A stretch of 18,402 nucleotides of DNA from X23 sp050251575 (GCA_050251575.1 JBFWMP010000041.1:1-18402); one strand, 5' to 3'. Shown: positions 1 to 9,146, counted from the first letter of the stretch. Notes: generated from the letters alone by a model not told the origin. Made by a program: numbers and translations.

Positions 1-1
1 T

Positions 2-484
2 GTATCTGAAGAAGACTTTGTAAATGGTATTGAAAACAATATGATGGTAAAAGAATTAAAGCAGTTCGCACAGGCTGAAAATTCCGAAGTACTTACCATA
101 TGTGCTCGAATCGAAGAAGAAATTTCTGAGCTGGATCCTGATGAAAAGAAAGAATTTCTTTCCGACCTTGGTCTGACAGATTCCGGCTTAGACCGATTAG
201 TTAAAACCAGTTATAATCTGTTGGGATTAATCAGTTATCTTACTGCCGGTCCCCAAGAAGTAAGAGCCTGGACAATTACCCAGGGGATGAAGGCTCCACA
301 AGCTGCCGGTAAAATCCATAGTGACTTTGAAAGAGGTTTTATCAGAGCAGAAATTGTTGCTTATCATGACTTGATGCAATGCGGCTCTTATACTATCGCT
401 AGAGAAAAAGGGCTGGTAAGATCAGAAGGAAAAGAATATATCGTACAAGACGGAGATGTTGTATTATTTAGGTTTAATGTTTAA
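2..484 (+). CDS. ychF: Redox-regulated ATPase YchF/OLA1, C-terminal part
   Basis: This is the C-terminal 160 residues of YchF, an Obg-family P-loop protein that hydrolyses ATP and associates with ribosomes. The reading frame is open from base 2, so the gene starts outside the window and the GTPase/ATPase core with its Walker motifs is not visible. What is seen is the end of the helical insertion (residues such as EEEISELDPDEKKEFL) followed by the TGS domain, recognisable by LISYLTAGPQEVRAWTI, GMKAPQAAGKIHSDFERGFIRAE and the terminal GKEYIVQDGDVVLFRFNV. These blocks are strongly conserved in the family. No clear intrinsic terminator follows. The next transcription unit (the T-box leader) has its own promoter, so ychF is probably unrelated to aroF functionally. 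Confidence 0.95.
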   Translation, partial: VSEEDFVNGIENNMMVKELKQFAQAENSEVLTICARIEEEISELDPDEKKEFLSDLGLTDSGLDRLVKTSYNLLGLISYLTAGPQEVRAWTITQGMKAPQAAGKIHSDFERGFIRAEIVAYHDLMQCGSYTIAREKGLVRSEGKEYIVQDGDVVLFRFNV

Positions 485-559
485 TCTTGTCTTCAAAGAA
501 TTTGTAACACATTACCGCAACATATCATATCATAGATTAATAATATTTTGCAAAGATTA

Positions 560-588
560 TTGACTTTTACTTCGATGTATGCTAGTAT
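560..588 (+). promoter_or_regulatory. Sigma-A promoter of the T-box/aroF unit
   Basis: A -35 box TTGACT (560-565) and a -10 box TAGTAT (583-588) are separated by 17 bp, which is optimal for the vegetative sigma factor. The predicted start, about base 595, lies just upstream of the T-box Stem I, so the whole leader would be transcribed. Confidence 0.7.
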
Positions 589-594
589 TTAAAA

Positions 595-906
595 TAATTT
601 ATTGAGTCAAATTCGATGAAGGGGAAAAGTAAGTTTAATGAAGTTTTTCAGCGAGTCGGGGATAGTGCGAGCCTGATAGATGAATTTATTCCGAAGTTCT
701 CCCCGGAGCTGCAGGCTGAATGCTTTAGAGCTATTAGGCTGTGCCGGAAACTCCGACCGTTAGTATGGAGGGTATATCAGAAGTATTGTGCTAATAATAT
801 TTCTCGTATATTTATTTAAAGTGGTTTCCTTTTTGGAATCAATTTGGGTGGTACCGCGTGGAGATAGACTCCTCGTCCCTTTATGGGATGAGGAGTTTTT
901 GTTTTG
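595..906 (+). ncRNA. T-box riboswitch, predicted tRNA-Phe specific, upstream of aroF
   Basis: The leader has the hallmarks of a T-box element that senses uncharged tRNA. The core T-box GGGTGGTACCGCG lies at 846-858, just before a terminator. Stem I is visible: GGGGA (621-625) can pair with TCCCC (700-704), an AGTA motif (628-631) sits on the 5' side of the specifier loop, and a GCGAGTCGGGGATAGTGCGAGC distal segment lies at 651-672. The triplet on the 3' side of the specifier loop, next to TCCCC, is TTC (697-699), a Phe codon. The acceptor-pairing bulge is TGGT (849-852), which matches a discriminator A as in tRNA-Phe or tRNA-Tyr and disfavours tRNA-Trp (discriminator G). The Phe reading is inference from the stem register. 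A 67-codon open frame at 616-819 inside the leader is not a gene. Confidence 0.93.
868..906 (+). terminator. T-box regulated intrinsic terminator
   Basis: ACTCCTCGTCCC (868-879) pairs with GGGATGAGGAGT (885-896) with a single G-U pair, followed by TTTTTGTTTTG. The 5' arm overlaps the side that would pair with the T-box in the antiterminator, as expected for a tRNA-controlled switch. Confidence 0.9.
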
Positions 907-942
907 TCTTATTTTTAAATATTATTTTAGGAGGTCGTCTAA

Positions 943-1956
943 TTGATTATTATTATGAGTTCATCAGCTACTAAAGAACAAATCCAAGATGTAGAAGAAA
1001 GACTGGTAAACCTTGGTTTTAAAACCCATCCTATCTACGGAGAAATAAAAACTGTTATCGGAGCCATAGGAGATAAAAGGCATCTAGATACCGAGATGAT
1101 TAAGATGCTTCCCGGCGTGGAAAATCTTGTTCCAATTATGAGGCCCTATAAGCTTGCAAGCAGTGAAGTAAAGCAATCCAGAACTATTATACAAATTGAT
1201 GACTTGCAAATTGGCGGTAATGAACTAGTTGTTATGGCAGGTCCTTGCGCAGTTGAAGATGAGCAAGTCTTCTATGAAACAGCTCATAAGGTAAAAGCAG
1301 CAGGCGCAAAAATCCTTAGAGGCGGTGCTTTTAAACCTCGTACCTCTCCCTATGCTTTTCAGGGACTTGAAGAACAAGGTTTGAAAATGCTTGATATTGC
1401 CCGTAACGAAACAGGTCTTAAAATTGTCACAGAGGTTATTGATACTCGTGATGTCGATGTTGTAGCAAAATATTCTGATATTCTTCAGATAGGTGCAAGA
1501 AATATGCAAAATTTCAGATTATTAAAAGAAGCCGGTGCATCCAACAAACCGGTTCTGATTAAAAGAGGCTTATCCGCCACTATTGAAGAATGGCTTATGG
1601 CTGCAGAATATGTTATTTCTACAGGTAACCCTAATATTATACTATGTGAACGAGGAATCCGTACCTTTGAAACAGCTACAAGGAATACTCTCGATATCAG
1701 CGCTATTCCGGTAGTAAAAGAACTGTCCCATTTACCTATCATTGCAGATCCTAGTCATGCTACAGGTGCATGGAAATATGTGAATGCATTATCCAAAGCC
1801 GCTATTGCAGCAGGAGCTGACGGACTTATCATTGAAGTGCATAATGACCCGTCCAAAGCCCTCTGCGATGGACCGCAGTCTCTAAAACCAGAAAAATTTG
1901 GGGAATTGATGCAAGAATTGAAGGTAGTCGCACATGCGGTTAATAGAAGCTTGTAA
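943..1956 (+). CDS. aroF: 3-deoxy-7-phosphoheptulonate (DAHP) synthase, AroF type Ib with regulatory N-domain
   Basis: The enzyme condenses phosphoenolpyruvate and erythrose 4-phosphate to DAHP, the first step of the shikimate pathway in the cytoplasm. The 337-residue length fits the AroF/TIGR01361-type family. Residues 1 to about 70 form the ferredoxin-like domain that in Thermotoga DAHP synthase mediates Phe/Tyr feedback. The TIM barrel follows, with MAGPCAVE, GGAFKPRTSPYAFQG, TEVID, IGARNMQN, LIKRG, CERGIRTFE and DPSHATG, the metal and substrate-binding blocks. The start is TTG at 943, because AGGAGG (929-934) lies 8 bases before it and the resulting MIIIMSSSATKEQI matches the family's usual N-terminus; an internal ATG at 955 is further from the RBS. 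Control is by the upstream T-box, so tRNA charging regulates expression and probably amino acids regulate activity. Confidence 0.96.
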   Translation: MIIIMSSSATKEQIQDVEERLVNLGFKTHPIYGEIKTVIGAIGDKRHLDTEMIKMLPGVENLVPIMRPYKLASSEVKQSRTIIQIDDLQIGGNELVVMAGPCAVEDEQVFYETAHKVKAAGAKILRGGAFKPRTSPYAFQGLEEQGLKMLDIARNETGLKIVTEVIDTRDVDVVAKYSDILQIGARNMQNFRLLKEAGASNKPVLIKRGLSATIEEWLMAAEYVISTGNPNIILCERGIRTFETATRNTLDISAIPVVKELSHLPIIADPSHATGAWKYVNALSKAAIAAGADGLIIEVHNDPSKALCDGPQSLKPEKFGELMQELKVVAHAVNRSL

Positions 1957-1962
1957 TATTGT

Positions 1963-2003
1963 GACACAGGTGAAGTTTTTAAACTTCACCTGTGTCTCTT
2001 TCT
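1963..2003 (+). terminator. Intrinsic terminator of aroF
   Basis: GACACAGGTGAAGTTT (1963-1978) and AAACTTCACCTGTGTC (1981-1996) form a perfect 16-bp stem with a TT apex, followed by the T-rich TCTCTTTCT. It lies 6 bases after the aroF stop and between convergent aroF and hsdR. The hairpin is symmetric, but on the minus side there is no good T tract, so it mainly serves aroF. Confidence 0.85.
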
Positions 2004-2010
2004 AATTACT

Positions 2011-5000
2011 TTATCTGCTCTCATTCCGGCACATCAATTTAGTCTGCTCCATTACAATATCCACTGCCTTGGCAGTCTTATCAGGCGGATATCCGTATTT
2101 TTTAAGAAGACGCTTAATTGTCATCTTCATTTTTGCCTGTACACTATCACGAATTGCCCAATCTACGCTGATATTATTTTTTATGGACATGGTGAGGTCT
2201 CTTGCGATCTGCTTCAATATATCTTCTCCCATAATTTCTCTTGCAGATTCATTGTCCGCCAGGGCATCATAGAATGCTAATTCGTCAGGAGTTAAACCTG
2301 TGCTTTCACCACGTTTTTCTGCTGCGCTTATTTGCTTTGCAAGCTCTATCAGCTCCATGATGACTTGTGTTGTTTCAATAGCCCGATTCTGATACCTTCT
2401 AATGGAACCTTCTAGCAATTCAGAGAATTTTTTTGACTGAACAAGGTTACGCCTTGAGAAGGTTTTTATGCTGCCTCTGAGCAATCTGTTCAAAAGTTCA
2501 ACTGCTAAGTTTTTCTGCTTTATACCTTTTACTTCTTCTAGGAACTCATCAGAAAGAATTGCAATATTAGCCTTAGAAAGTCCAACTGAGCTCAATATAT
2601 CAATGACTTCATTTGATGATATGGATTTTGAAATTAACTGGTTTAATTCATTGTCAAGTTGAGATGTTGTTTTCTTTTTATTATCTTCCATAATCATTTT
2701 GACAAGGCTTGCTTTGACGGCTTTATGGAATCCGATCTCCACATTGAGCCTTTCAGCAACGTCTGTTGTGGCACATAGTGAGTAAGCTCTGGTCATTTCG
2801 GTTACCAGCTTGATATAATCGTTCTTTCTATCTTCACGAAGCCCAATGATATAATCCATCGTTTCAACAATCGATTGCATTTTTCCACTTGGTTTGCCGG
2901 TAAAAAATTTGCTGTAATCGTGACCATGCAGCAGCTCTTTTATTAAGTCATGCTTCTCGAGGAGAACTTGTGAAGCAACTTCTGTATCAACACCAGTGGT
3001 TTTCTTATCACTATCGGTATACTGTGAAAGAGCTTCTTTTAAATTTTCCGCAATGCCAATATAATCAACGACAAGCCCACCTTGTTTTTCTTTAAATACT
3101 CTATTAACCCTTGCAATAGCTTGCATCAGATTATGACCGCTCATTGGCTTGTCAATATACATGGTATGCATACTTGGTACATCAAAACCGGTGAGCCACA
3201 TATCACGAACGATGACAAGTTTCAGCTCATCATTTTTGTCTTTCATGCGCTTAGCCAGTGTTTCTCTATTGGCTTTAGTGCCGATGAAAGCTTGCCAATC
3301 CGCTGGGTCAGAGGAGCTACCTGTCATAACTACCTTGATTTTACCACTCATCAAGTCATCGCTATGCCAGTCAGGACGAATCGCCACAATCTCTTTATAT
3401 AGATCGATTGCAATTCTTCTGCTCATAGCAACGACCATGGCCTTACCGCCCTCATTCTCTTGGACCTGCTCCCGTTTTTCAAAATGCTCAACAATATCCT
3501 TGGCGATCTGCTTCACACGTTCACAGGCACCGACAATTGCCTCAAGTCTGGCCCATTTGCTCTTAAGCTTTTCTTTTTGGCTGTATTCCTGGTACTCTGT
3601 TATCTCATCATATTCCGTGTCAATTTTTGGCTTTAATGCCTCTGGGAGCTCAAGCTTTGCAATTCTACTTTCATAAAATATTTTAACCGTTGTTCCATCC
3701 TCAACTGCTCTAGTCATGTCGTAAACATCAATATAATCTCCGAATACAGCACGGGTATTTTTATCAGTCAATTCAACCGGTGTTCCGGTAAATCCTATAT
3801 AGGAAGCATTCGGTAAACTGTCACGCATATATTTTGCATATCCGTATTTTACATCTGCCCTATTATCACCTTTAACAATATCTGCCCCAAATCCATATTG
3901 ACTACGGTGCGCTTCATCCGCCATAACTATGACGTTTTTACGGTCTGTAAGCACCATGCTTTCCCCATAACCTGCAGAAGTTTCAGCAGCTTTGCCTAAA
4001 GATACATCTGACTCCGTACCTTCTTTTAATTGATTAGCAAAAGGAGCAAACTTATGAATGGTTGTGAAGATAATGCCACCACTGGTACGGTTATTAAGTA
4101 ATTCTCTCAAATGGGTTCTATCTGTGGCTTGAACCGGAGTACCTCGTACAATGTCCTTGCTTTTTAGAAACGTTCCAAATAGCTGGTCATCCAAATCATT
4201 TCTGTCTGTTATGATTATGATTGTCGGATTTTCCAGTTCTTCGCTGACTATAAGTTTTCCAGCATAGAATACCATGGACAGGCTCTTTCCGCTGCCTTGT
4301 GTATGCCAAACAACCCCAATTCTTCTATCACCAGATTCCATAGTGGCACGTTCGGTGCTTTCAACCGCTTTATTAACAGCATGGTACTGATGGTAACCGG
4401 CAAGTATTTTTACCGTATCCTTACCGTCACTTTGGAATAACACAAAATGCTTGATTATGTCAAGGAAGCGGTCACGCTCAAACATCCCTTTTATTAATAC
4501 TTCAAGTTGGGGAATAGACAATGGCGCAACATCGTCCCCATCAATAGTACGCCATGCCATGAATCTGTCTTCATCAGAAGAGAGAGTACCCGCTCTAGCA
4601 TTGATCCCGTCACTCGTTACCATGAATGAGTTATAAGTGAACAGGGAAGGTATGGTCATCTTATATGTCTGAAGCTGATTATATGCATCAGTAATATCAA
4701 TATTTTCATCACTGGCACTTTTCAATTCTATCACTACAAGAGGAATGCCATTTATAAAAATCACGACATCAGGCCGTTTCTCTGCCCCATGCTCAACAAT
4801 GGTAAATTGATTAGCAATCATAAACTCGTTGTTAAGGGGCTTTTCAAAGTCGAATACATATACCTTTTCAGTCCGATAACTGGCATCAAGCTGTTTAACC
4901 TGAACATCGATACCATCAGTAATCATCTTTTGAAAAGCCTTATTATTCACTATTAAGCTAGGGCTTTGCGGAATACTAACCTGTCTAAAAGCATCCTCTA

Positions 5001-5202
5001 TTGCATCACTTGGCAGTTTTGGATTAATCCTAGAAAGAGCTTCTTTTACCCTTTCATTGAGGATAACATCTCCATAGTCCTCACGTTCATAGTACTCTCC
5101 ATCCGGTGCAATATCAGGACCATAAACGATCTCATAGCCTAACTCTTCAAACCATTCAAGGGTTGCTTCTTCAAGGTGAGATTCACAGAAATTTTTTGTC
5201 AT
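2011..5202 (-). CDS. hsdR: Type I restriction endonuclease subunit R (HsdR)
   Basis: This is the motor and nuclease subunit of a Type I restriction-modification complex: it translocates DNA using ATP and cuts unmodified DNA. Its 1063 residues are normal for the family. The N-terminal PD-(D/E)XK nuclease shows RPDVVIFINGIPLVVIELK (PD at 144-145, ELK at 159-161) and the downstream QxxxY motif (176-180). The superfamily 2 helicase core follows: TQGSGKS Walker A (301-307), DEAH (429-432), FTGTPVE, and the later VVDYIG region. The C-terminal helical part would contact HsdM. The start is ATG at 5202, directly after the hsdS stop (TAG-ATG). The AGGAGG ribosome-binding site lies inside the last hsdS codons, so translation is probably coupled. 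The frame is intact with all catalytic motifs present. No convincing minus-strand terminator follows. Confidence 0.97.
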   Translation of the reverse strand: MTKNFCESHLEEATLEWFEELGYEIVYGPDIAPDGEYYEREDYGDVILNERVKEALSRINPKLPSDAIEDAFRQVSIPQSPSLIVNNKAFQKMITDGIDVQVKQLDASYRTEKVYVFDFEKPLNNEFMIANQFTIVEHGAEKRPDVVIFINGIPLVVIELKSASDENIDITDAYNQLQTYKMTIPSLFTYNSFMVTSDGINARAGTLSSDEDRFMAWRTIDGDDVAPLSIPQLEVLIKGMFERDRFLDIIKHFVLFQSDGKDTVKILAGYHQYHAVNKAVESTERATMESGDRRIGVVWHTQGSGKSLSMVFYAGKLIVSEELENPTIIIITDRNDLDDQLFGTFLKSKDIVRGTPVQATDRTHLRELLNNRTSGGIIFTTIHKFAPFANQLKEGTESDVSLGKAAETSAGYGESMVLTDRKNVIVMADEAHRSQYGFGADIVKGDNRADVKYGYAKYMRDSLPNASYIGFTGTPVELTDKNTRAVFGDYIDVYDMTRAVEDGTTVKIFYESRIAKLELPEALKPKIDTEYDEITEYQEYSQKEKLKSKWARLEAIVGACERVKQIAKDIVEHFEKREQVQENEGGKAMVVAMSRRIAIDLYKEIVAIRPDWHSDDLMSGKIKVVMTGSSSDPADWQAFIGTKANRETLAKRMKDKNDELKLVIVRDMWLTGFDVPSMHTMYIDKPMSGHNLMQAIARVNRVFKEKQGGLVVDYIGIAENLKEALSQYTDSDKKTTGVDTEVASQVLLEKHDLIKELLHGHDYSKFFTGKPSGKMQSIVETMDYIIGLREDRKNDYIKLVTEMTRAYSLCATTDVAERLNVEIGFHKAVKASLVKMIMEDNKKKTTSQLDNELNQLISKSISSNEVIDILSSVGLSKANIAILSDEFLEEVKGIKQKNLAVELLNRLLRGSIKTFSRRNLVQSKKFSELLEGSIRRYQNRAIETTQVIMELIELAKQISAAEKRGESTGLTPDELAFYDALADNESAREIMGEDILKQIARDLTMSIKNNISVDWAIRDSVQAKMKMTIKRLLKKYGYPPDKTAKAVDIVMEQTKLMCRNESR

Positions 5203-6408
5203 CTATTGCACCTCCTCAACGGATACCCTTATTTCACCGCTCATCAGTTTTGGTAATACTGCATCTCTAATGACTGATAGCTTATCTATCTGAGCTCCAT
5301 TCTGATAAATTGAATTAATAATTGTGTCAAATATTACTTTATATTTAATCATTACGTCCTCATCAGGTAAAACAATCAGGTGTTTATTAAATAGATTGTT
5401 TGTATCTAAATTCTTAATACCTGTTGTTCCATTTTCATATAAGAAGAATACATCTTTGCTATATAAATATTGAAGCATTGAATAAACAAACGTTGAATAA
5501 TGCCCTTTTTTCAACGAAAGTGCTCTGCAAAAATTTGTACAAATCAAAGGATGCCCGACGATATTTATCAATTCACGGGTAATAAAAGCTGTTCTCCCAG
5601 TCGATTGAGTAGGGCTGCCCCCTGATATTTCAATGATTATTTGGCCCTGAGACAGTCTTTTTTTCTCTGCATTCTTTTTTAAAATATATCTGATTGGTGG
5701 TTTTCCTCTTTTACCAGAAGCGATTTCAGGAATATCTGCACCTCTTATACACACTACTTCATCAGTATAATTACCTTGTGCCGTTTCTTTCCCCCAATCA
5801 CCACCCAAAGTGTCAGAGATAAGTTCACCAATTGTCCCAACTCTCCATCCCTTTGGAATCTTGCCTAGCTCACTGTCCTCAAACTCACCATCTTGAAAAG
5901 GCTCAAAATCAATAAACCAGTTTTTAAAAGTAGCCTTCACTATTTCTTCAAGATTTTTATTAATACGATTGTTAAGCTCTATTTTATCATCGAGGCATGA
6001 TAAAGTAGCGGCGATAACTTCTTGTTCTTTAACACTGGGATAAATCGTATCAATACTGTTTAAAATATTTTGAGTTAATAGTGGTTGTCCTGTACCTATT
6101 CTACGCTCGTTGAGTTTCAATGATTTCAACACATAATAAATATATTTCACATTATTATTATTTAATGGTTTAGCTGAAATGGCATTATCTGAAATCCAAC
6201 ATTTCCCGTTTTCGTAAAATACGCTTCCGCAATAAGCTCCAACTCTTCCAATAACAACTGCATTCTCATTGTTAAAGTTATTTGTAAATCCAAGTACTCC
6301 ATTGCCTCCATATATCGGAATGTCTCCATCTTCATCTGGCTTTTTTCTTCCGTTTTTAAATCTTATAACATCTCCAAGTTTAACCTTTTCCCACTCACTA
6401 AAACTCAT
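5203..6408 (-). CDS. hsdS: Type I restriction-modification specificity subunit (HsdS)
   Basis: HsdS reads the bipartite DNA target for both methylation and restriction. The 401 residues fit the usual two-half layout. A first target-recognition domain (about 1-110, opening with EWEKVKLGDVIRFKNG and containing IPIYGGNGVLGFT) is followed by a conserved helical spacer (about 120-175, with SVKEQEVIAATLSCLDDKIELNN). The second target-recognition domain (about 180-340) opens with SELGKIPKGWRVGTIGELI, and a last helical region ends in RDAVLPKLMSGEIRV. It overlaps hsdM by 11 bases and abuts hsdR, so the three genes form a tight operon. I see no inverted or tandem repeats that would suggest phase-variable shuffling. 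The recognition sequence cannot be read from the protein. Confidence 0.96.
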   Translation of the reverse strand: MSFSEWEKVKLGDVIRFKNGRKKPDEDGDIPIYGGNGVLGFTNNFNNENAVVIGRVGAYCGSVFYENGKCWISDNAISAKPLNNNNVKYIYYVLKSLKLNERRIGTGQPLLTQNILNSIDTIYPSVKEQEVIAATLSCLDDKIELNNRINKNLEEIVKATFKNWFIDFEPFQDGEFEDSELGKIPKGWRVGTIGELISDTLGGDWGKETAQGNYTDEVVCIRGADIPEIASGKRGKPPIRYILKKNAEKKRLSQGQIIIEISGGSPTQSTGRTAFITRELINIVGHPLICTNFCRALSLKKGHYSTFVYSMLQYLYSKDVFFLYENGTTGIKNLDTNNLFNKHLIVLPDEDVMIKYKVIFDTIINSIYQNGAQIDKLSVIRDAVLPKLMSGEIRVSVEEVQ

Positions 6409-7876
6409 AACCTATAGCCCCCAGTCTCTGCTTAATCTCATCCTCTAAATGATGTGATCTCGCAAACATTTCTGCAAGCTCTCCTGTAAGCCTTGTCATT
6501 TTTTCCTCAAAAGGCTCTCCATAGTCTTCTACTGCTTCTATACCTACATATCTTCCCGGCGTCAAAATGTACTCATGTCCTCTGACTTCTTCTATGCTAG
6601 CTGATTTACAGGATCCTTGAATATCTTTGTAATCTTTCCCATCACGCCAATTATGGTAAGTATCATAGATTTGTTTAATTTCATCATCTGAAAGTTCTCT
6701 ATGCTTGCGGGTAATCATTGTTCCCATTTTCCGAGCATCTATAAACAAAATCTTATCTTTACGGTTTTCTCTCTTCTTTGAGATAAACCAAAGGCAAACC
6801 GGAATGGTTACATTATAAAAGAGGTTTGTTGGCATGGTCACAATGCAATCTACAAGCCCTGATTCAATGATATTTTTTCTAATTTCTGCCTCTGACTTCG
6901 TTGATGTACTCATTGACCCATTTGCAAGCACAAACCCTGCAATACCCATCGGGGATAGTTTGCTTATCATATGCTCTATCCATGCATAGTTAGCGTTGTT
7001 TGCCGGAGGGATGCCATACTTCCAACGTGCATCGTCTTGTATAAGAGTATAGTCGCTCACATTGAAAGGTGGGTTTGCCAGGATATAATCCGCTCTTAGA
7101 TTCTTATGCAGGTCGTTGCCAAATGTATCGGCATCTCTATCGCCCAAGTTACCGTCAATCCCACGGATAGCAAGATTCATTTTACACAGACGCCAAGTGG
7201 TAGCTGTATACTCTTGACCATAGATATGGATATTATCTTTCTTGCCTTGATGCTCTTCAACAAATCTTGCAGATTGTACAAACATACCACCTGAGCCACA
7301 GCATGGGTCATAAACTCTACCTTCGTAGGGTTCAATCATACCAACGAGGAGTTTTACAATTGTTGGAGGGGTATAGAACTCACCTTCACTTGAACCAAAC
7401 TTTCCTAAGAAGTATTCATAAACTCTGCCTAGAAGATCCTGCGCTTTTGACTCCTTACTTCCTAAATTAAATGAGAATAAGTCAATCAATTCTCCAAGTT
7501 TCGTTTTATCCAGCTCAGGTCTGGCATAATTTTTCGGCAAAACACCTTTCAAGTGTTTATTCTCCCTTTCAATTGCAATCATGGCCTCATCAATGATTTG
7601 TCCGATAGTACTTTGCTTAGCTCTTTTCTTGATAAATTCCCATCTGGCACTGGGTGGTACGAAGAAAACATTATCCTCTATATAAGCATCTCTATCTTCT
7701 TCAAAGTCATCCCCATCAGCAACCAGTTCATTATATTTTTCTTCAAAGCTATCTGAGATATACTTCAAAAAGATGAGTCCCAAAATAACATCCTTATAAT
7801 CGGAAGGTTGAATATTGCCTCTTAACTTATCTGCCATTTCCCACAGCTTATTTTCAAATTCTAAATTCACAGCCAT
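6398..7876 (-). CDS. hsdM: Type I restriction-modification DNA methyltransferase subunit (HsdM)
   Basis: HsdM transfers a methyl group from S-adenosylmethionine to adenine N6 within the HsdS target. The 492-residue protein has the N-terminal HsdM helical domain (about 5-135, KLWEMADKLRGNIQPSDYK, ILGLIFLKYISD), followed by the N6-MTase fold. The SAM motif is DPCCGSGGMF (190-199) and the catalytic motif is NPPF (268-271, in ILANPPFNVSDY). The region GEFYTPPTIVKLL precedes motif I, as is standard. The start is ATG at 7876 with GGAGA about 9 bases upstream. Only 23 bases separate it from the arsC stop and no terminator lies between them, so it may be read through from the arsenic operon. No separate hsdM promoter was recognised, although one inside arsC cannot be excluded. 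Confidence 0.97.
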   Translation of the reverse strand: MAVNLEFENKLWEMADKLRGNIQPSDYKDVILGLIFLKYISDSFEEKYNELVADGDDFEEDRDAYIEDNVFFVPPSARWEFIKKRAKQSTIGQIIDEAMIAIERENKHLKGVLPKNYARPELDKTKLGELIDLFSFNLGSKESKAQDLLGRVYEYFLGKFGSSEGEFYTPPTIVKLLVGMIEPYEGRVYDPCCGSGGMFVQSARFVEEHQGKKDNIHIYGQEYTATTWRLCKMNLAIRGIDGNLGDRDADTFGNDLHKNLRADYILANPPFNVSDYTLIQDDARWKYGIPPANNANYAWIEHMISKLSPMGIAGFVLANGSMSTSTKSEAEIRKNIIESGLVDCIVTMPTNLFYNVTIPVCLWFISKKRENRKDKILFIDARKMGTMITRKHRELSDDEIKQIYDTYHNWRDGKDYKDIQGSCKSASIEEVRGHEYILTPGRYVGIEAVEDYGEPFEEKMTRLTGELAEMFARSHHLEDEIKQRLGAIGYEF

Positions 7877-7899
7877 TGTATAAAGTCTCCTATGTTAGT

Positions 7900-8310
7900 T
7901 TATTGCAAAGATTGTAACTTATCTTTTAATTCCAGTACCTTTTTCTCAATTACATCAATAACCTTCTTAAACTCCTCATCACTTTTACCGGATGGATCAT
8001 CCAGTCCCCAGTCTTCTCTATACTTGCATGGAAGAAAAGGACAGTTTACATTACATCCCATAGTAATAACAACATCAACTGGAGGAATATCAGATAAAAG
8101 CTTTGAGCGTTGTGTCTGCTCCATATCAATATTATAAATATTCTTAATCAGTCTTACTGCATCTTGATTTATTTGAGGTCTTAATTCCGTACCCGCGGAA
8201 TAGCTTTCAAAGATATCACTTGCAAAATGCTTTCCGAGTGCTTCAGCCATTTGACTGCGACATGAATTATGGACACAAATAAATGCTACCTTTGGTTTAT
8301 TATTACTCAT
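7900..8310 (-). CDS. arsC: Arsenate reductase, low-molecular-weight phosphatase family
   Basis: ArsC reduces arsenate to arsenite, which Acr3 then exports. At 136 residues it is a typical LMW-PTP-fold enzyme. The P-loop is CVHNSCR (C12-X5-R18) with the catalytic Cys12. The redox cysteines expected for the thioredoxin-coupled mechanism are in MGCNVNCPFLPC (C86, C90, C95), one more than the classic pair. The DP-containing loop WGLDDPSG (101-108) supplies the general acid. The start ATG overlaps the acr3 stop (ATGA). The ribosome-binding site AGAGGAGG lies inside the end of acr3. The gene is complete and lies immediately upstream of hsdM. Confidence 0.95.
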   Translation of the reverse strand: MSNNKPKVAFICVHNSCRSQMAEALGKHFASDIFESYSAGTELRPQINQDAVRLIKNIYNIDMEQTQRSKLLSDIPPVDVVITMGCNVNCPFLPCKYREDWGLDDPSGKSDEEFKKVIDVIEKKVLELKDKLQSLQ

Positions 8311-9046
8311 AATAAGCCTCCTCTATCTTCTTGTTTTAAAGTAGTAAACCAGCCTCTTGTATTATTTGCTATTCGTACTAAAGCAAGCATCACAGGAACT
8401 TCAACAAGCACCCCTACTATTGTTGCCAATGCAACAGGCGAAGTTGGTCCAAACAGTGAAATCGCCACTGCTACTGCAAGCTCAAAAAAGTTTGAAGCAC
8501 CAATCATACCAGCAGGAGCAGCAATATCATGTGGTAATTTTAAAATCTTGCTCCCAAGATATGCAATAAAGAATATTAAAAAAGTTTGGATTATTAAAGG
8601 TATAGCAATTAATACTATATGCAAAGGATTATTCAGTATTACATCACCTTGAAAAGAGAATATAATTATAAGCGTTAATAACAGTCCTGTAATAGTTATA
8701 TTATTAAACTTAGGTATAAATTTTCCAGTAAAATATTCTTCACCATTTTTCCATATTAGCAGTATTCTCGTAAGAATTCCAGCTATGAGCGGAATTACAA
8801 CAAACAAAACTACTGATAAGATAAGCGTAACCCATGGAATTGAAACTCCGCTAACACCTAGAAGGAATGCAACAATCGGAGTAAATGCAACAAGTATAAT
8901 CAGGTCATTAGTTGCTACCTGAACAACAGTATAAGCAGGATTTCCTTTTGTCAGATGACTCCAAACAAAAACCATAGCCGTACAAGGTGCTGCACCTAAC
9001 AGAACAGCTCCAGCAAGATAATCTTTTGCTAACTCCTCAGGGATAA
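8307..9046 (-). CDS. acr3: Arsenite efflux transporter, Acr3 family, C-terminal two thirds
   Basis: Acr3 is an inner-membrane permease of the bile acid/arsenite/riboflavin transporter superfamily that expels arsenite. About 246 residues are visible. Near the truncated end is LGAAPCTAMVFVWSHL, carrying the conserved membrane cysteine that Acr3 proteins need for arsenite. Several hydrophobic spans follow (for example VTLILSVVLFVVIPLIAGIL, GLLLTLIIIFSF and IVLIAIPLIIQTFLIFFIAY), then the signature PAGMIGASNFFELAVAVA and a short cytoplasmic tail. The N-terminal third, roughly 100 residues including the start codon, lies in the N block, which is therefore too short as drawn. The stop overlaps the arsC start by 4 bases. 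Confidence 0.93.
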
Positions 9047-9146
9047 NNNNNNNNNNNNNNNNNNNNNNNNNNNNNNNNNNNNNNNNNNNNNNNNNNNNNN
9101 NNNNNNNNNNNNNNNNNNNNNNNNNNNNNNNNNNNNNNNNNNNNNN
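9047..9146. other. Assembly gap of exactly 100 N inside arsR-acr3
   Basis: The block of 100 unknown bases has the length commonly used as a scaffold placeholder. The missing end of arsR plus the missing first third of acr3 would need over 300 bases, so the true gap must be longer than shown. Confidence 0.9.

Noticed and set aside
616..819. 67-codon open frame in the aroF leader
   Set aside because: It lies inside the T-box Stem I to Stem III region, which explains the sequence as structured RNA, and it has no convincing protein features.
5203..6408. Phase-variable hsdS through repeats
   Set aside because: No inverted repeats, second hsdS copy or recombinase is visible; the gene is an ordinary intact two-domain HsdS.
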